DNA of 64,000 bases from Mycobacterium sp. 141 (GCF_000382405.1 NZ_KB908255.1:441861-505860), one strand, 5' to 3'; shown: positions 34,150-44,098, counted from the first letter of the stretch. The notes: a model not told the origin generated them from the sequence alone. Program-made: numbers and translations.

Positions 34150-36026
34150 CTGACGAGCGCTTCATGACCCGGCACGCCTATCCGTTCAGTGCGATCGTCG
34201 GGCAGGACCGACTACGTCTCGCCTTGGTGTTGTGCGCGGTGCGGCCCGAGATCGGCGGGGTGCTGATCCGCGGCGAGAAGGGCACCGCCAAGTCGACCGC
34301 GGTGCGCGCACTGGCGACGGTGCTGTCTGCGGTCGATGACGATGCGAGGCTCGTCGAGCTGCCGATCGGCGCGACCGAGGACCGAGTGGTCGGTTCACTG
34401 GATCTGCAGAAGGTGCTCCGCGACGGCGAACACGCATTCTCGCCGGGTCTGCTGGCCAGGGCCCACGGTGGGGTGCTCTACGTCGACGAGGTGAATCTGC
34501 TGCACGACCATCTTGTCGACGTGCTGCTGGATGCCGCCGCGATGGGCCGGGTGCACGTTGAGCGCGACGGCATCTCGCACTCGCATGAGGCCCGGTTCGT
34601 GCTGATCGGCACGATGAACCCCGAGGAGGGTGAACTGCGGCCGCAGCTGCTGGACCGGTTCGGGTTGACGGTCGACGTCGCGGCGTCGCGTGACGTCGAG
34701 GTGCGGGTCGAGGTGATCCGGGCCCGGATGGACTTCGAGGCCGATCCCGAGGCGTTCGTGCGTCGTTACGCCGAGGCCGACGCGCAGGTGTCCAGGAAAA
34801 TCGCCGAGGCGCGGGTCGCAGTGAACTCAGTTGTGTTGCCCGACAATGAATTACGCCGTATTGCTGCACTGTGTGCGGCGTTCGACGTCGACGGTATGCG
34901 GGCCGATCTGGTGGTGGCCCGCACGGCGGTGGCGCATGCCGCGTGGCGTGGGGCGATGACGGTCGAGGAAGAAGACGTCCGGGTGGCCGCCGAATTGGCA
35001 TTACCGCATCGGCGTCGCCGCGATCCGTTCGATGATCCCGGGTTGGATCCCGAACGTCTGGACGAGGCCATGACGCAGGCGGCCGAGGCCGCGTCACCGC
35101 CGAGCGTTGACGACGATCCCGAGTTAGACCCCAATCCGCCCGGTGGCGGTGGTGGATCTGGTGCTTCCCCGGAAAGTCAACCTTCACAAGGTAATTCGAA
35201 GTCCGCGCCGAACCGCCCCAGCGCGCCGCCCGCGGCGGTGTTCCGGACCAAGGCGCTGGTGGTGCCCGGAGTCGGTGAGGGTGCGCCGGGCCGACGGTCG
35301 CGGGCACGCAATCGCACCGGGACGCCGATCGCGGCCACGGCCGAACCGGGTGCCGGGCAGGGCCTGCACGTGTTCGGCACGCTGCTGGCTGCAGCCGGTC
35401 GGCAGCGGCAGCCGGGCCGGGCCCGCCCGGCGCCCGATGACGTGCGGCGCGCGATCCGTGAGGGCCGCGAAGGCAACCTGGTGATCTTCGTCGTCGACGC
35501 GTCCGGGTCGATGGCCGCGCGCGATCGCATGTCGGCCGTGGGTGGTGCGACGCTGTCCTTGCTGCGCGATGCTTATCAGCGCCGGGACAAGGTCGCGGTC
35601 ATCACTTTCCGTCAGCAGGACGCGCGGGTGCTGTTGCCGCCGACGTCCTCGGTGCACATAGCCAGCCGACGCTTGGCGCGTTTCGACACCGGCGGGAAAA
35701 CCCCACTGGCACAAGGCTTATTGGCGGCCCGCGACGTGGTGGTGCGAGAGCGGGCCCGGGACCGGGCGCGACGTCCACTGGTGGTATTGCTCACCGACGG
35801 CCGGGCCACCGGCGGTCCCGACCCGCTGGGCCGTACCCGCACGGCCGCCGCGCTCCTGGTCGCCGAAGGGGCGGCGGCTGTCGTGGTGGACTGCGAAACG
35901 TCTTTCGTGCGGCTGGGTTTGGCGGGGCAACTGGCCGATCAACTCGGCGCCCCTGCCGTGCGACTGGAACAGCTGCACGCCGACAGCCTGACCCGGCTCG
36001 TCACGGCCCGGGCCGACGCCGCGTAG
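34146..36026 (+). CDS. ChlI/ChlD-type metal chelatase subunit (AAA plus VWA, Rv2850c-like)
   Basis: A 626-residue fusion of an AAA+ motor and a von Willebrand A domain. [14 protein letters not shown] is Walker A and [12 protein letters not shown]alker B; a Pro/Gly/Ser-rich linker lies around residues 315-440; [17 protein letters not shown] is the MIDAS metal site. Next to cobO and cobB it most likely works with a CobN-type subunit to insert cobalt, although CobN is not in the window. The first codons, MTDERF, come from the 32-bp repeat; [13 protein letters not shown] from 34164 may be the ancestral start. Confidence 0.87.
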   Translation: MTDERFMTRHAYPFSAIVGQDRLRLALVLCAVRPEIGGVLIRGEKGTAKSTAVRALATVLSAVDDDARLVELPIGATEDRVVGSLDLQKVLRDGEHAFSPGLLARAHGGVLYVDEVNLLHDHLVDVLLDAAAMGRVHVERDGISHSHEARFVLIGTMNPEEGELRPQLLDRFGLTVDVAASRDVEVRVEVIRARMDFEADPEAFVRRYAEADAQVSRKIAEARVAVNSVVLPDNELRRIAALCAAFDVDGMRADLVVARTAVAHAAWRGAMTVEEEDVRVAAELALPHRRRRDPFDDPGLDPERLDEAMTQAAEAASPPSVDDDPELDPNPPGGGGGSGASPESQPSQGNSKSAPNRPSAPPAAVFRTKALVVPGVGEGAPGRRSRARNRTGTPIAATAEPGAGQGLHVFGTLLAAAGRQRQPGRARPAPDDVRRAIREGREGNLVIFVVDASGSMAARDRMSAVGGATLSLLRDAYQRRDKVAVITFRQQDARVLLPPTSSVHIASRRLARFDTGGKTPLAQGLLAARDVVVRERARDRARRPLVVLLTDGRATGGPDPLGRTRTAAALLVAEGAAAVVVDCETSFVRLGLAGQLADQLGAPAVRLEQLHADSLTRLVTARADAA

Positions 36027-36039
36027 AGAGGGGCCGCCC

Positions 36040-36654
36040 ATGCCTCAGGGCCAGCCGCTGACCGTTCCCGACGACGGGCTGACCACCAAAGCCCGTCGCA
36101 ACGCACCCCTGCTGGCTGTGCACACGGGGCCGGGTAAGGGGAAATCCACCGCTGCCTTCGGTATGGCACTGCGGGCGTGGAATCAGGGGTTCCGCGTTGC
36201 GGTGTTCCAGTTCGTCAAGAGCGCGAAGTGGAAGGTGGGGGAGGAGGCCGCGTTCCGTGAGCTCGGCCGGCTGCATGACGAACACGGCACCGGTGGGCCG
36301 GTGGAATGGCACAAGATGGGCTCGGGTTGGTCATGGACTCGCAAGCACGGCACCGACATCGACCACGCCGCGGCGGCCGCGGACGGGTGGGCCGAGATCA
36401 CCCGTAGGCTGGCCGCCGAGCAGCACGACTTCTACGTGCTCGACGAGTTCACCTACCCGCTCAAGTGGGGTTGGGTGGATGTCTCCGATGTTGTTGCGAC
36501 CCTTACCGCGCGCCCCGGCACACAGCACGTGGTGATCACCGGTCGCGATGCTCCGCAAGAACTGGTCGGCGCTGCCGACCTCGTCACTGAGATGGCCAAG
36601 ATCAAGCACCCCATGGATGCCGGCCGTAAGGGCCAGAAGGGCATCGAGTGGTAG
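36040..36654 (+). CDS. cobO: cob(I)yrinic acid a,c-diamide adenosyltransferase
   Basis: A 204-residue enzyme of the CobA/CobO/BtuR family that adds the 5'-deoxyadenosyl group to Co(I) corrinoids using ATP. VHTGPGKGKSTAAFGMALRA is the P-loop; FQFVKSAKWKVGEE and VLDEFTYPLKWGWV are family motifs; the C-terminus GRKGQKGIEW is typical. It follows the chelatase gene by 13 bases. The palindromic element copy 2 lies between it and cobB. Confidence 0.94.
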   Translation: MPQGQPLTVPDDGLTTKARRNAPLLAVHTGPGKGKSTAAFGMALRAWNQGFRVAVFQFVKSAKWKVGEEAAFRELGRLHDEHGTGGPVEWHKMGSGWSWTRKHGTDIDHAAAAADGWAEITRRLAAEQHDFYVLDEFTYPLKWGWVDVSDVVATLTARPGTQHVVITGRDAPQELVGAADLVTEMAKIKHPMDAGRKGQKGIEW

Positions 36655-36669
36655 CAGGACGGCGATGGC

Positions 36670-36744
36670 GCACGCTCGCAGGTGTCGAGCGTGCGGGCGA
36701 TGCCGGTGTGAGGCGGCGTGTCGGGCAACAGACGTGCACGCTCG
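36670..36744 (+). repeat. intergenic palindrome, copy 2 (cobO-cobB), with alternative pairing
   Basis: CGAGCGTGC (36686-36694) can pair with GCACGCTCG either upstream (36670-36678) or downstream (36736-36744). The downstream pairing forms the same two-stem shape as the other copies, with a short inner stem TGCCG/CGGGCA and a loop ending CGGCGTGT (36714-36721). The two hairpins exclude each other. The element sits 16 bases before the cobB GTG. Confidence 0.65.
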
Positions 36745-36759
36745 CGGTGCTGAGGTGAG

Positions 36760-38142
36760 GTGAGCACCAGAACCAGCACCACGACGCCGGCGGTGGTCAT
36801 CGCTGCACCGGCCTCAGGCAGCGGAAAGACAACGGTGGCAACAGGTCTGATCGGCGCGCTGGGTCGGGCCGGGGACACGGTGGCGCCGTTCAAGGTCGGC
36901 CCGGATTTCATCGATCCCGGTTACCACGCCCTGGCTGCCGGCCGACCGGGACGCAACCTCGATCCGGTGCTGGTCGGCACCGAGCTGATCGGTCCGCTGT
37001 ACCGACACGGCAGTTGCGGTGCGGACATCGCCGTCATCGAGGGGGTGATGGGACTGTTCGACGGGCGCATCGATGATCGGATGCACGGCACGCCCCGGGG
37101 TTCCACCGCACAGGTGGCCGGTCTGCTGGGCGCCCCCGTGGTGCTGGTGGTCGATGCGCGTGGGCAGAGTCACAGCGTGGCCGCACTGCTGCACGGCTTC
37201 GCGACCTTCGACCCCGACGTGCACATTGCCGGGGTCATCCTCAACCGGGTCGGATCGGCCCGGCACGAGCAGGTGCTGCGACAGGCCTGTGAGCAAGCCG
37301 GGGTACCGGTGTTCGGTGTCATCCCGCGCGACGACGAACTATCTGTTCCGTCAAGGCATCTGGGTCTCGTCACGGCCGTAGAGCACGGCCGTCGCGCCAC
37401 CGCTGCGGTGGCGGCGATGACCGCGCTGGTGGCCCGTCATGTCGACCTCGCAGCGGTGCGTTCCGTCGCCGCGGCACACGTGGCCGCCGAGCCGTGGTCG
37501 CCGGTCGCTGCCCGGCCGGTGGCCGAGATCACGGTTGCGCTCGCGGCAGGCAAAGCCTTCAGCTTCGGCTACGCCGAGCACGGTGAACTGCTGCGCGCGG
37601 CCGGTGCGGTCGTCGTCGAGTTCGATCCGCTGACCGACCCATTGCCGGCCGACACCGATGCGCTGGTACTGCCGGGCGGCTTCCCCGAGCAGTTCACCGC
37701 CGAATTGTCCGCCAACGACGTTGTGCGCGAGCAGATCCGCGATCTCGCCTGCCGTGGCGCGCCGGTACATGCCGAATGCGCCGGTCTGACCTATCTGCTC
37801 GATGATCTCGACGGGATTCCGATGTGCGGGGTCTTGCCCGGCTCGGCGCGGTTCACCGAACGGCTGACCCTCGGATACCGCGACGCCGTCGCGGTTGTAG
37901 ATTCCTCGCTGCACGCCGCGGGCTATCGTGTCACCGGACACGAATTCCATCGCACCGCAGTGACTTTCACTGACACCCGGAATCCGGCCTGGGCGTTCAC
38001 CGACGCACAGCGGCGGCCGGTTGCCGATGGGGCCGTACGGGGTGGGGTGCATGCGGGCTACCTGCACACCCACCCTGCTGCTCACCCGGAGGCCATCACC
38101 CGGTTCGTGGCGGCGGCGGCACGCTCTAAGCTCGGCGGGTGA
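36760..38142 (+). CDS. cobB: hydrogenobyrinic/cobyrinic acid a,c-diamide synthase
   Basis: A 460-residue amidotransferase that amidates the a and c side chains of the corrin ring. IAAPASGSGKTTVATGLIGAL is the P-loop of the synthase domain, and DGRIDDRMHGTPRGSTAQVA the substrate region. HAECAGLTYLLDDL holds the glutaminase Cys. GTG at 36760 has GAGGTGAG upstream. It follows cobO by 105 bases, occupied by palindrome copy 2, and precedes cysG by 20 bases, forming a corrin/siroheme operon. Confidence 0.93.
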   Translation: MSTRTSTTTPAVVIAAPASGSGKTTVATGLIGALGRAGDTVAPFKVGPDFIDPGYHALAAGRPGRNLDPVLVGTELIGPLYRHGSCGADIAVIEGVMGLFDGRIDDRMHGTPRGSTAQVAGLLGAPVVLVVDARGQSHSVAALLHGFATFDPDVHIAGVILNRVGSARHEQVLRQACEQAGVPVFGVIPRDDELSVPSRHLGLVTAVEHGRRATAAVAAMTALVARHVDLAAVRSVAAAHVAAEPWSPVAARPVAEITVALAAGKAFSFGYAEHGELLRAAGAVVVEFDPLTDPLPADTDALVLPGGFPEQFTAELSANDVVREQIRDLACRGAPVHAECAGLTYLLDDLDGIPMCGVLPGSARFTERLTLGYRDAVAVVDSSLHAAGYRVTGHEFHRTAVTFTDTRNPAWAFTDAQRRPVADGAVRGGVHAGYLHTHPAAHPEAITRFVAAAARSKLGG

Positions 38143-38162
38143 TGCAGACGCGAGGAGCCAAA

Positions 38163-39383
38163 ATGACAGAGAACACCTATCTCGTCGGCCTGCGTTTGTC
38201 CGGTAAGAAGGTGGTTGTCGTCGGCGCCGGAACCGTTGCCCAGCGCCGACTGCCACTGCTGATCGCCAACGGCGCCGACGTGCACGTCATCGCCCGCGCC
38301 GCCACCCCGGCGGTGGAAGCGCTGGCTCAGAATGAGCCTGGGATCACCCTCGCGCTGCGGGATTTCCGGCCCGGGGACTTGGACGGCGCGTGGTATGTGA
38401 TTGCGGCCACCGACGATGGTGCTGTCAATGCGGCCGTCGCCGCTGAGGCCCAGCAACGCCGCATCTTCTGCGTGCGTGCCGACATCGCCCGCGAGGGTTC
38501 GGCCGTCACCCCGGCAACCTTCGACTACGACGGACTGTCGGTGGGTGTGCTCGCCGGTGGGGAGCACCGCCGTTCCGCGGCGATCCGGTCGGCCATCCAC
38601 GAGGCCCTGCAACGCGGTCTCATCACCGCGGAGATGACGGGGGAGACGCCCAGCGGGGTAGCCCTTGTGGGTGGGGGGCCTGGAGACCCCGAACTCATCA
38701 CCGTGCGGGGACGGCGGCTGCTGGCCAGCGCCGACGTCGTCGTCGCCGACCGACTGGCGCCGCAGGATCTGCTCGCCGAGCTCGGGCCGCACGTCGAGGT
38801 GATCGACGCCGCCAAGATCCCCTACGGACGGGCGATGGCACAGGACGCGATCAATCAAGTGCTCATCGATCGGGCCAGGGCAGGCAAGTTCGTGGTGCGA
38901 CTCAAAGGCGGCGACCCGTTCGTGTTCGCACGAGGCTACGAGGAGGTGTTGGCCTGCACCGAAGCCGGGATTCCGGTCACCGTCGTGCCGGGTGTGACCA
39001 GTGCCATAGCAGTTCCTGCGTTGACCGGCGTTCCGGTCACCCATCGCGGTCTCACCCACGAATTCGTGGTGGTCAGCGGCCATGTTGCGCCTGGGCACCC
39101 AGAATCGTTAGTGAATTGGAATGCACTGGCCCAGATGAGCGGCACCATCGTGCTGCTGATGGCCGTCGAACGCATCGAGTTGTTCGCCAAGGCCCTGCTC
39201 GATGGTGGCCGACCTGCGGATACGCCGGTCCTGGTCGTGCAGCACGGAAGTACGGTGGCTCAGCGGACGTTGCGGGCCACGCTCGGGGACGCGCCGGAGA
39301 AGATCCGCGAAGAGGGCATCCGACCCCCCGCGATCATCGTCATAGGGGCTGTGGCCGGGTTCGCGGGGGTAAAGGATTCTTAA
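38163..39383 (+). CDS. cysG: bifunctional siroheme synthase-like protein (precorrin-2 dehydrogenase plus uroporphyrinogen methyltransferase)
   Basis: A 406-residue fusion. The N-terminal GKKVVVVGAGTVAQRRLPLLIANGA is the NAD-dependent precorrin-2 dehydrogenase/ferrochelatase domain. The C-terminal domain, with LVGGGPGDPELITVRGRRLL, VRLKGGDPFVFARGYEE and VPGVTSAIAVPALTGVPVTHRG, is the SAM-dependent uroporphyrinogen III methyltransferase. It supplies precorrin-2 for siroheme and B12. GAGGAG nine bases upstream supports ATG 38163 over the ATG at 38142. Confidence 0.93.
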   Translation: MTENTYLVGLRLSGKKVVVVGAGTVAQRRLPLLIANGADVHVIARAATPAVEALAQNEPGITLALRDFRPGDLDGAWYVIAATDDGAVNAAVAAEAQQRRIFCVRADIAREGSAVTPATFDYDGLSVGVLAGGEHRRSAAIRSAIHEALQRGLITAEMTGETPSGVALVGGGPGDPELITVRGRRLLASADVVVADRLAPQDLLAELGPHVEVIDAAKIPYGRAMAQDAINQVLIDRARAGKFVVRLKGGDPFVFARGYEEVLACTEAGIPVTVVPGVTSAIAVPALTGVPVTHRGLTHEFVVVSGHVAPGHPESLVNWNALAQMSGTIVLLMAVERIELFAKALLDGGRPADTPVLVVQHGSTVAQRTLRATLGDAPEKIREEGIRPPAIIVIGAVAGFAGVKDS

Positions 39384-39384
39384 G

Positions 39385-39400
39385 ATTACTGTAAGGTAAT
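39385..39400. promoter_or_regulatory. operator-like inverted repeat upstream of efpA
   Basis: ATTAC and GTAAT, exact complements six bases apart, lie immediately after the cysG stop. The spacer and right arm include TAAGGT (39392-39397), a possible -10 element eight bases before the efpA ATG. A repressor bound here would block efpA directly. The AT-rich patch stands out in this GC-rich region. Confidence 0.45.
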
Positions 39401-39405
39401 TCTCT

Positions 39406-40995
39406 ATGACGGCTCTCAATGACGCAGAGCGCGCAGCAATGGACCGCGACGCCGGGGAGGACCGGGTTTTGCCGATGTACCAGGCGGCAGACAGCGACGG
39501 CGGCCAGTGCGAACGGGTTGCCTCGCGGCTCCCGGCCTGGATCCCGTCCTGGGGTTTCCTGTCGGCGGTCATCGCCATTGCAGGCATGCAGTTGCTCGCC
39601 ACCATGGACAGCACCGTCGCGATCGTTGCGCTGCCGAAGATTCAGGACGAGCTGAGCCTGTCCGACGCCGGACGCAGTTGGGTCATCACGGCCTACGTGC
39701 TCACCTTCGGTGGTCTGATGCTGCTGGGCGGACGGCTCGGCGACACCATCGGCCGCAAGCGCACCTTCATCGTCGGTGTCGCGCTGTTCACCATTGCCTC
39801 GATCCTGTGTGGCAGCGCGTGGAACGAGGCCACCATGGTGACCGCCCGGCTGCTGCAGGGCATCGGCGCCGCCATCGCCTCGCCCACCGGTCTGGCCCTG
39901 GTCGCCACCACGTTCCCCAAGGGGCCGGCCCGAAACCTGGCCACCGCGGTGTTCGGTGCGATGACCGCCATCGGGTCGGTGATGGGACTGGTGGTCGGCG
40001 GGGCTCTCACCGAGGTGTCCTGGCGCTGGGCCTTCATGGTCAACGTGCCTATCGGGCTGGTGATGCTCTACCTGGCCCGCACCGCGCTGCGGGAGACGCA
40101 CCGCGAGCGGATGAAGCTGGACGCAGCAGGTGCGCTGCTGGCCACGCTGGCCTGCACGGCCGCGGTGTTCGCCTTCACGCAGGGCCCCGAGCGCGGCTGG
40201 CTCTCGCCCGTCACGCTCGGTTCGGGTGCGGCCGCCGCGGTCTTCGGTCTCGCCTTCCTCATCGCCGAACGCACTGCGGAGAACCCCGTGGTCCCGTTCG
40301 ATCTGTTCCACGAGCGCAACCGGCTCGCCACCTTCGCGGCGATCTTCCTCGCCGGCGGTGTGCTGTTCACCCTGACCGTGCTGATCGGCCTGTATGTGCA
40401 GGACATCCTCGGCTACACCGCGCTGCACGCGGGCATCGGCTTCATTCCGTTCGTGATCGGGATGGGCATCGGGCTCGGAGCGTCCTCGCAGGCCGTGCGA
40501 TTCTTCTCGCCGCGGGTGTTGGTCATCGCCGGCGGAATCCTGGTATTGGGTGCGATGCTGTACGGCTCGACGCTGCATGCGGGCATCCCCTACTTTCCGA
40601 ACCTGGTGATTCCCATCACGGTCGGCGGCATCGGCATCGGCATGATCGTGGTGCCGCTGACCCTCGCGGCGATCGCCGGTGTGGGCTTCGACCGGATCGG
40701 CCCCGCCTCGGCGATCGCGCTGATGCTGCAGAGCCTCGGTGGCCCGCTGGTGCTGTCGGTGATTCAGGCCGTCATCACGTCGCGCACGCTCTACCTGGGC
40801 GGCACCACCGGCCCGGTGAAGAATATGAACCCGGCGCAGCTCGCCGCGCTGGACGCCGGCTACACCTACGGCCTGCTGTGGGTGGCGGCGGTGGCGGTCC
40901 TGGTCGGCGGCGCTGCGCTGTTCATCGGCTACACCGCCGAGCAGGTGGCACATGCGCAGGACGTCAAGGAAGCGCTGGACGCCGGAGAGCTGTAG
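39406..40995 (+). CDS. efpA: MFS drug efflux transporter EfpA
   Basis: A 529-residue, 14-helix transporter of the DHA2 (QacA-like) group. After about 50 soluble residues, [43 protein letters not shown] gives TM1-TM2 with motif D1, [12 protein letters not shown] is motif A, and [13 protein letters not shown] is near motif C. M. tuberculosis EfpA is an essential efflux pump induced by isoniazid and reported to bind lipids. The start matches that protein (MTALND-ER). No Shine-Dalgarno site is evident, so the mRNA may be leaderless. Confidence 0.95.
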   Translation: MTALNDAERAAMDRDAGEDRVLPMYQAADSDGGQCERVASRLPAWIPSWGFLSAVIAIAGMQLLATMDSTVAIVALPKIQDELSLSDAGRSWVITAYVLTFGGLMLLGGRLGDTIGRKRTFIVGVALFTIASILCGSAWNEATMVTARLLQGIGAAIASPTGLALVATTFPKGPARNLATAVFGAMTAIGSVMGLVVGGALTEVSWRWAFMVNVPIGLVMLYLARTALRETHRERMKLDAAGALLATLACTAAVFAFTQGPERGWLSPVTLGSGAAAAVFGLAFLIAERTAENPVVPFDLFHERNRLATFAAIFLAGGVLFTLTVLIGLYVQDILGYTALHAGIGFIPFVIGMGIGLGASSQAVRFFSPRVLVIAGGILVLGAMLYGSTLHAGIPYFPNLVIPITVGGIGIGMIVVPLTLAAIAGVGFDRIGPASAIALMLQSLGGPLVLSVIQAVITSRTLYLGGTTGPVKNMNPAQLAALDAGYTYGLLWVAAVAVLVGGAALFIGYTAEQVAHAQDVKEALDAGEL

Positions 40996-41053
40996 GCCTG
41001 CATCTGTACCTGGCAGAGTCGGGACTGAGCCCCACGCTTTAAGGTTGTCGGCT

Positions 41054-42811
41054 GTGATCACCCGTATGTCAGAGCTGTTCCTGCGCACTCTGCGCGACGA
41101 CCCCGCCGATGCCGAGGTGCCCAGCCACAAGCTGCTGATCCGGGCCGGATACGTCCGTCCGGTCGGCCCAGGCATCTACAGCTGGCTGCCACTGGGGCTG
41201 CGGGTTCTGCGCCGGATCGAGAAGATCGTCCGCGACGAGATGAACGCGATCGGCGGCCAGGAGATCCTCCTGCCCGCCCTGCTGCCACGGGGCCCGTACG
41301 ACACCACCAACCGGTGGACCGAGTACGGCGACAACCTTTTCCGGTTGCAGGACCGTCGAGGCAACGACTATCTGCTCGGCCCCACGCACGAAGAGATCTT
41401 CACGCTGACGGTCAAGGGGGAGTACTCCTCCTACAAGGACTTCCCGGTCCTGCTGTATCAGATCCAGACCAAGTACCGCGACGAGGCGCGTCCGCGTGCC
41501 GGCATTCTGCGGGGCCGCGAGTTCGTCATGAAGGACTCGTACTCGTTCGACATCGACGACGACGGCCTCAAGAACGCGTACCACGCGCACCGCGAGGCCT
41601 ACCAGAAGATCTTCGACCGCGCGGGCGTGCACTACGTGATCGTGTCGGCGGTTTCGGGAGCCATGGGCGGCAGTGCTTCGGAGGAGTTCCTGGCCGAAAG
41701 CGAGGTCGGTGAGGACACCTTCGTGCGGTGCGTCGAATCCGGCTACGCCGCCAACGTCGAAGCGGTCGTGACCCGGGCGCCGGCGCCACTGCCGATCGAG
41801 GGGCAACCAGCGGCCGTGGTGCATGACACTCCGGACACCCCGACTATCGCAACACTGGTCGACTGGGCCAATTCGGCCGGCCTGGAACAGTTCTCGGACC
41901 GAGCGGTCACCGCGGCCGACACCCTCAAGAACATCTTGCTCAAGACCCGCGAGCCGGGCGGAGACTGGGAGTTGCTGGCGGTCGGCGTGCCCGGCGACCG
42001 CGAGGTCGACGAGAAGCGGCTGGGTGCCGCGCTCGAGCCGGCCGAGTTCGCCCTGCTCGATGACGCCGACTTCGCCAAGAACCCCTTCCTGGTCAAGGGA
42101 TACGTTGGACCGAAAGCGTTGCTGGCGAACGGGGTTCGCTATCTCGTCGACCCAAGGATCGTGGACGGCACGGCGTGGATCACCGGCGCCGACGCCCTCA
42201 ACAAGCACGTCGTCGGCCTGGTCATGGGCCGTGACTTCACCGCCGACGGCACCATCGAGGCCGCCGAGATCCGAGACGGCGACCCGTCACCAGACGGTGC
42301 GGGTGTGTTGACCTCGGCGCGTGGCATCGAGATCGGTCACATCTTCCAGCTCGGCCGCAAGTACACCGACGCATTCACCGCCGACGTACTGGGTGAGGAT
42401 GGCAAGCCGGTCCGGTTGACCATGGGCTCGTATGGCATCGGGGTATCGCGGATGGTCGCGGTGATCGCCGAACAACGGCACGACGAGTTCGGGCTGCGCT
42501 GGCCGGCCTCCGTAGCGCCGTTCGACGTGCACGTGGTGGTGGCCAACAAGGACGAGGCGGCGCGCGCGGGCGCCACCGAGCTGGTGGCCGGCCTGGACCG
42601 GCTCGGCCACGAGGTGCTCTTCGATGACCGCAAGGCGTCGCCCGGTGTGAAGTTCAAGGACGCCGAGCTGCTCGGCATGCCGTGGATCGTGGTGGTCGGC
42701 CGCGGCTGGGCCGACGGAACCGTCGAACTCCGCAACCGGTTGACCGGCGAGAACCGTGAGATCGCGGTGGATGACGCCGTCACGGAGATCTCGGCGGCGC
42801 TGGCCGGTTAG
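41054..42811 (+). CDS. proS: prolyl-tRNA synthetase
   Basis: A 585-residue class II synthetase that charges tRNA-Pro. Motif 1 is in the [22 protein letters not shown] region, motif 2 is [30 protein letters not shown], and motif 3 is [18 protein letters not shown]. Between motifs 2 and 3 lies the editing (INS/YbaK) domain that clears Ala-tRNA-Pro. The anticodon-binding domain is C-terminal. GTG 41054 gives the [22 protein letters not shown] start of other mycobacteria; ATG 41066 is an alternative. Confidence 0.96.
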   Translation: MITRMSELFLRTLRDDPADAEVPSHKLLIRAGYVRPVGPGIYSWLPLGLRVLRRIEKIVRDEMNAIGGQEILLPALLPRGPYDTTNRWTEYGDNLFRLQDRRGNDYLLGPTHEEIFTLTVKGEYSSYKDFPVLLYQIQTKYRDEARPRAGILRGREFVMKDSYSFDIDDDGLKNAYHAHREAYQKIFDRAGVHYVIVSAVSGAMGGSASEEFLAESEVGEDTFVRCVESGYAANVEAVVTRAPAPLPIEGQPAAVVHDTPDTPTIATLVDWANSAGLEQFSDRAVTAADTLKNILLKTREPGGDWELLAVGVPGDREVDEKRLGAALEPAEFALLDDADFAKNPFLVKGYVGPKALLANGVRYLVDPRIVDGTAWITGADALNKHVVGLVMGRDFTADGTIEAAEIRDGDPSPDGAGVLTSARGIEIGHIFQLGRKYTDAFTADVLGEDGKPVRLTMGSYGIGVSRMVAVIAEQRHDEFGLRWPASVAPFDVHVVVANKDEAARAGATELVAGLDRLGHEVLFDDRKASPGVKFKDAELLGMPWIVVVGRGWADGTVELRNRLTGENREIAVDDAVTEISAALAG

Positions 42812-42812
42812 G

Positions 42813-42871
42813 GCGAACAGACACGGCGGTACCCGTAGAGCGGCGTGTCGGGTACCCGCGCGACTGTTCGC
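42813..42871 (+). repeat. two-stem intergenic palindrome, copy 3 (downstream of proS)
   Basis: Outer stem GCGAACAG (42813-42820) with CTGTTCGC (42864-42871); inner stem GGTACCCG (42828-42835) with CGGGTACC (42849-42856), both perfect. The 13-base loop ends in CGGCGTGT, as in the other two copies. It starts two bases after the proS stop and lies in a convergent spacer, where it could end both transcripts. Confidence 0.75.
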
Positions 42872-42890
42872 GGGGCTAGGAGGCGCCGGG

Positions 42891-43370
42891 TCAGCCGGAC
42901 TCGGCGCCGCCCGGGAAGGCGACGGTGACCGGCCAGGTGCCCAGCCGCGCACGCCATTTCGCCGCGGTGACCGCCGCTTGGGTCAATGCGGTCACCGCGA
43001 AGGCGCGGTCCTCGCTGCGGGTGGCCTGTTCGAGCACCGCGCGCCAGGCCACTGCGGCGTCCTGCTCCATGCGTACGGCGAGGTTCGCCGCGTCGGTGGG
43101 GTTGGCCACTGGTATCGGAAGCTGATATCCGGCCGCGGGCAGTGGCGGGGACACCGATCGGGCGGTGAGCATGGCGATGGCCGCTTCGCGACGGTTTCGG
43201 TGTTCGGCCATGGCGGCAGCCACCAGCGCATTGTCGTCGGGTGTCGAATGCGCCGAAACTATGCCGTAGCCGTAGATGATGCTGTGCTCGGTGGCTATGG
43301 CGTCGAATAGGGCCCGGTCGGCGGCATCGGCCGGGCGCGCGGGTTCCGAAGGTGGTTCGGTGGTCGTCAT
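42891..43370 (-). CDS. DUF4439 ferritin-like protein (Rv2844-like)
   Basis: A 159-residue helical protein of the actinobacterial DUF4439 ferritin-like family. ALFDAIATEHSIIYGYGIVSAHS begins with the Glu-x2-His-type helix, and AEHRNRREAAIAML and RMEQDAAVAWRAVLEQA carry further candidate ligand residues. Whether it binds iron is unknown. Its ATG overlaps the stop of the upstream lipoprotein gene (ATGA), so the two are one unit, divergent from rimP. Confidence 0.8.
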   Translation of the reverse strand: MTTTEPPSEPARPADAADRALFDAIATEHSIIYGYGIVSAHSTPDDNALVAAAMAEHRNRREAAIAMLTARSVSPPLPAAGYQLPIPVANPTDAANLAVRMEQDAAVAWRAVLEQATRSEDRAFAVTALTQAAVTAAKWRARLGTWPVTVAFPGGAESG

Positions 43371-43909
43371 TGCGCACCGCCGAGTGCGACGGTGTAGGCA
43401 GCCGTGCACGACGCTGCGATGGAGCCCATGAGACCGGCGCGGTAGCCAGAGAGTCGGGAGGCCAGCTGCGCCGCATCCTGCGCGGACTGCTTGAGAGCGC
43501 TGATCACGTCGGCCACGGTCGGTGCGGGTGCCGGGCTGCCCGCCGCCGTCGATGTGCCCGCTGCCGTCGATGTGGCCGACGAGGTCGACGGTTGCGCGGT
43601 CGGCGCCTTGGTGCCGGCCATCCGGACCAGCTCGTCGGTGAGCGCCTGGGCGTGCGCCGAACGTTCGGCGGCCACCACCGCCAATGCCCGCACCTGCGCC
43701 GACTGCGCCGACTGGGCACCGGCCGCGTCGGCGGCCAGCTTGCTGTCCGCGCGGGCCCGGTCCAGTTGCGCCGCCAGGTCGGCGAGATCCGGCGGTGGTG
43801 GGGGTTGCCCGCAGCCTGCGGCGGCGGTGCCCAGCAGGGCCAGGGCGGCGGCCGAGAGCAAAGCCCGCCGCCGGCTGATTTTCGGTAGGGCACTCGGCAC
43901 GTGCAACAT
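43367..43909 (-). CDS. Tat-type Ala-rich lipoprotein (Rv2843-like)
   Basis: A 180-residue exported protein. The N-terminus [22 protein letters not shown] has twin arginines, a hydrophobic core and a lipobox, so Tat export and lipid anchoring are predicted. The mature part is helical, with a Ser/Thr/Ala/Pro-rich linker ([15 protein letters not shown]) that may be O-glycosylated. The frame is open upstream to 44083, but the ATG at 43909 places the signal first. Its C-terminal part resembles the DUF4439 protein it is coupled to. Confidence 0.78.
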   Translation of the reverse strand: MLHVPSALPKISRRRALLSAAALALLGTAAAGCGQPPPPPDLADLAAQLDRARADSKLAADAAGAQSAQSAQVRALAVVAAERSAHAQALTDELVRMAGTKAPTAQPSTSSATSTAAGTSTAAGSPAPAPTVADVISALKQSAQDAAQLASRLSGYRAGLMGSIAASCTAAYTVALGGAQ

Positions 43910-44098
43910 CCTGCCATTGCTCGGCACGGCCGCAGCAGGCCGGCAAGGTGCGCGGGTGGCACTGGCGACATTCCGGTGCCCGACTTGGTCTGCCGATTGC
44001 TGCCTTGCCCCTGGCGTATCGTGGAAAGTCGATTCCAGGGGCCTGCCAGGACTTGGCTTGGGGATCGTGTCCGTACAACTCAAGATGAGGAGCTCGCC

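Larger units (their letters stand above)
34056..34162 (+). repeat. 32-bp tandem repeat carrying ribosome binding site and start codon
   Basis: Three full units (34056-34087, 34088-34119, 34120-34151) and a partial fourth (34152-34162). Each unit begins GACGAGCGCTTGCGCGAGGA and ends GCCGAT(A/G)TGAC(T/C), so each contains GAGGAG followed after six bases by an ATG or GTG. With 32 not divisible by three, each unit restarts translation in a new frame. The fourth unit supplies codons 3-5 of the chelatase gene. A diverged single copy is at 48999-49026. Confidence 0.85.

Noticed and set aside
39340..41175. 611-codon minus-strand frame across efpA
   Set aside because: His/Arg/Gln-rich shadow of efpA with no domain or plausible start signal.
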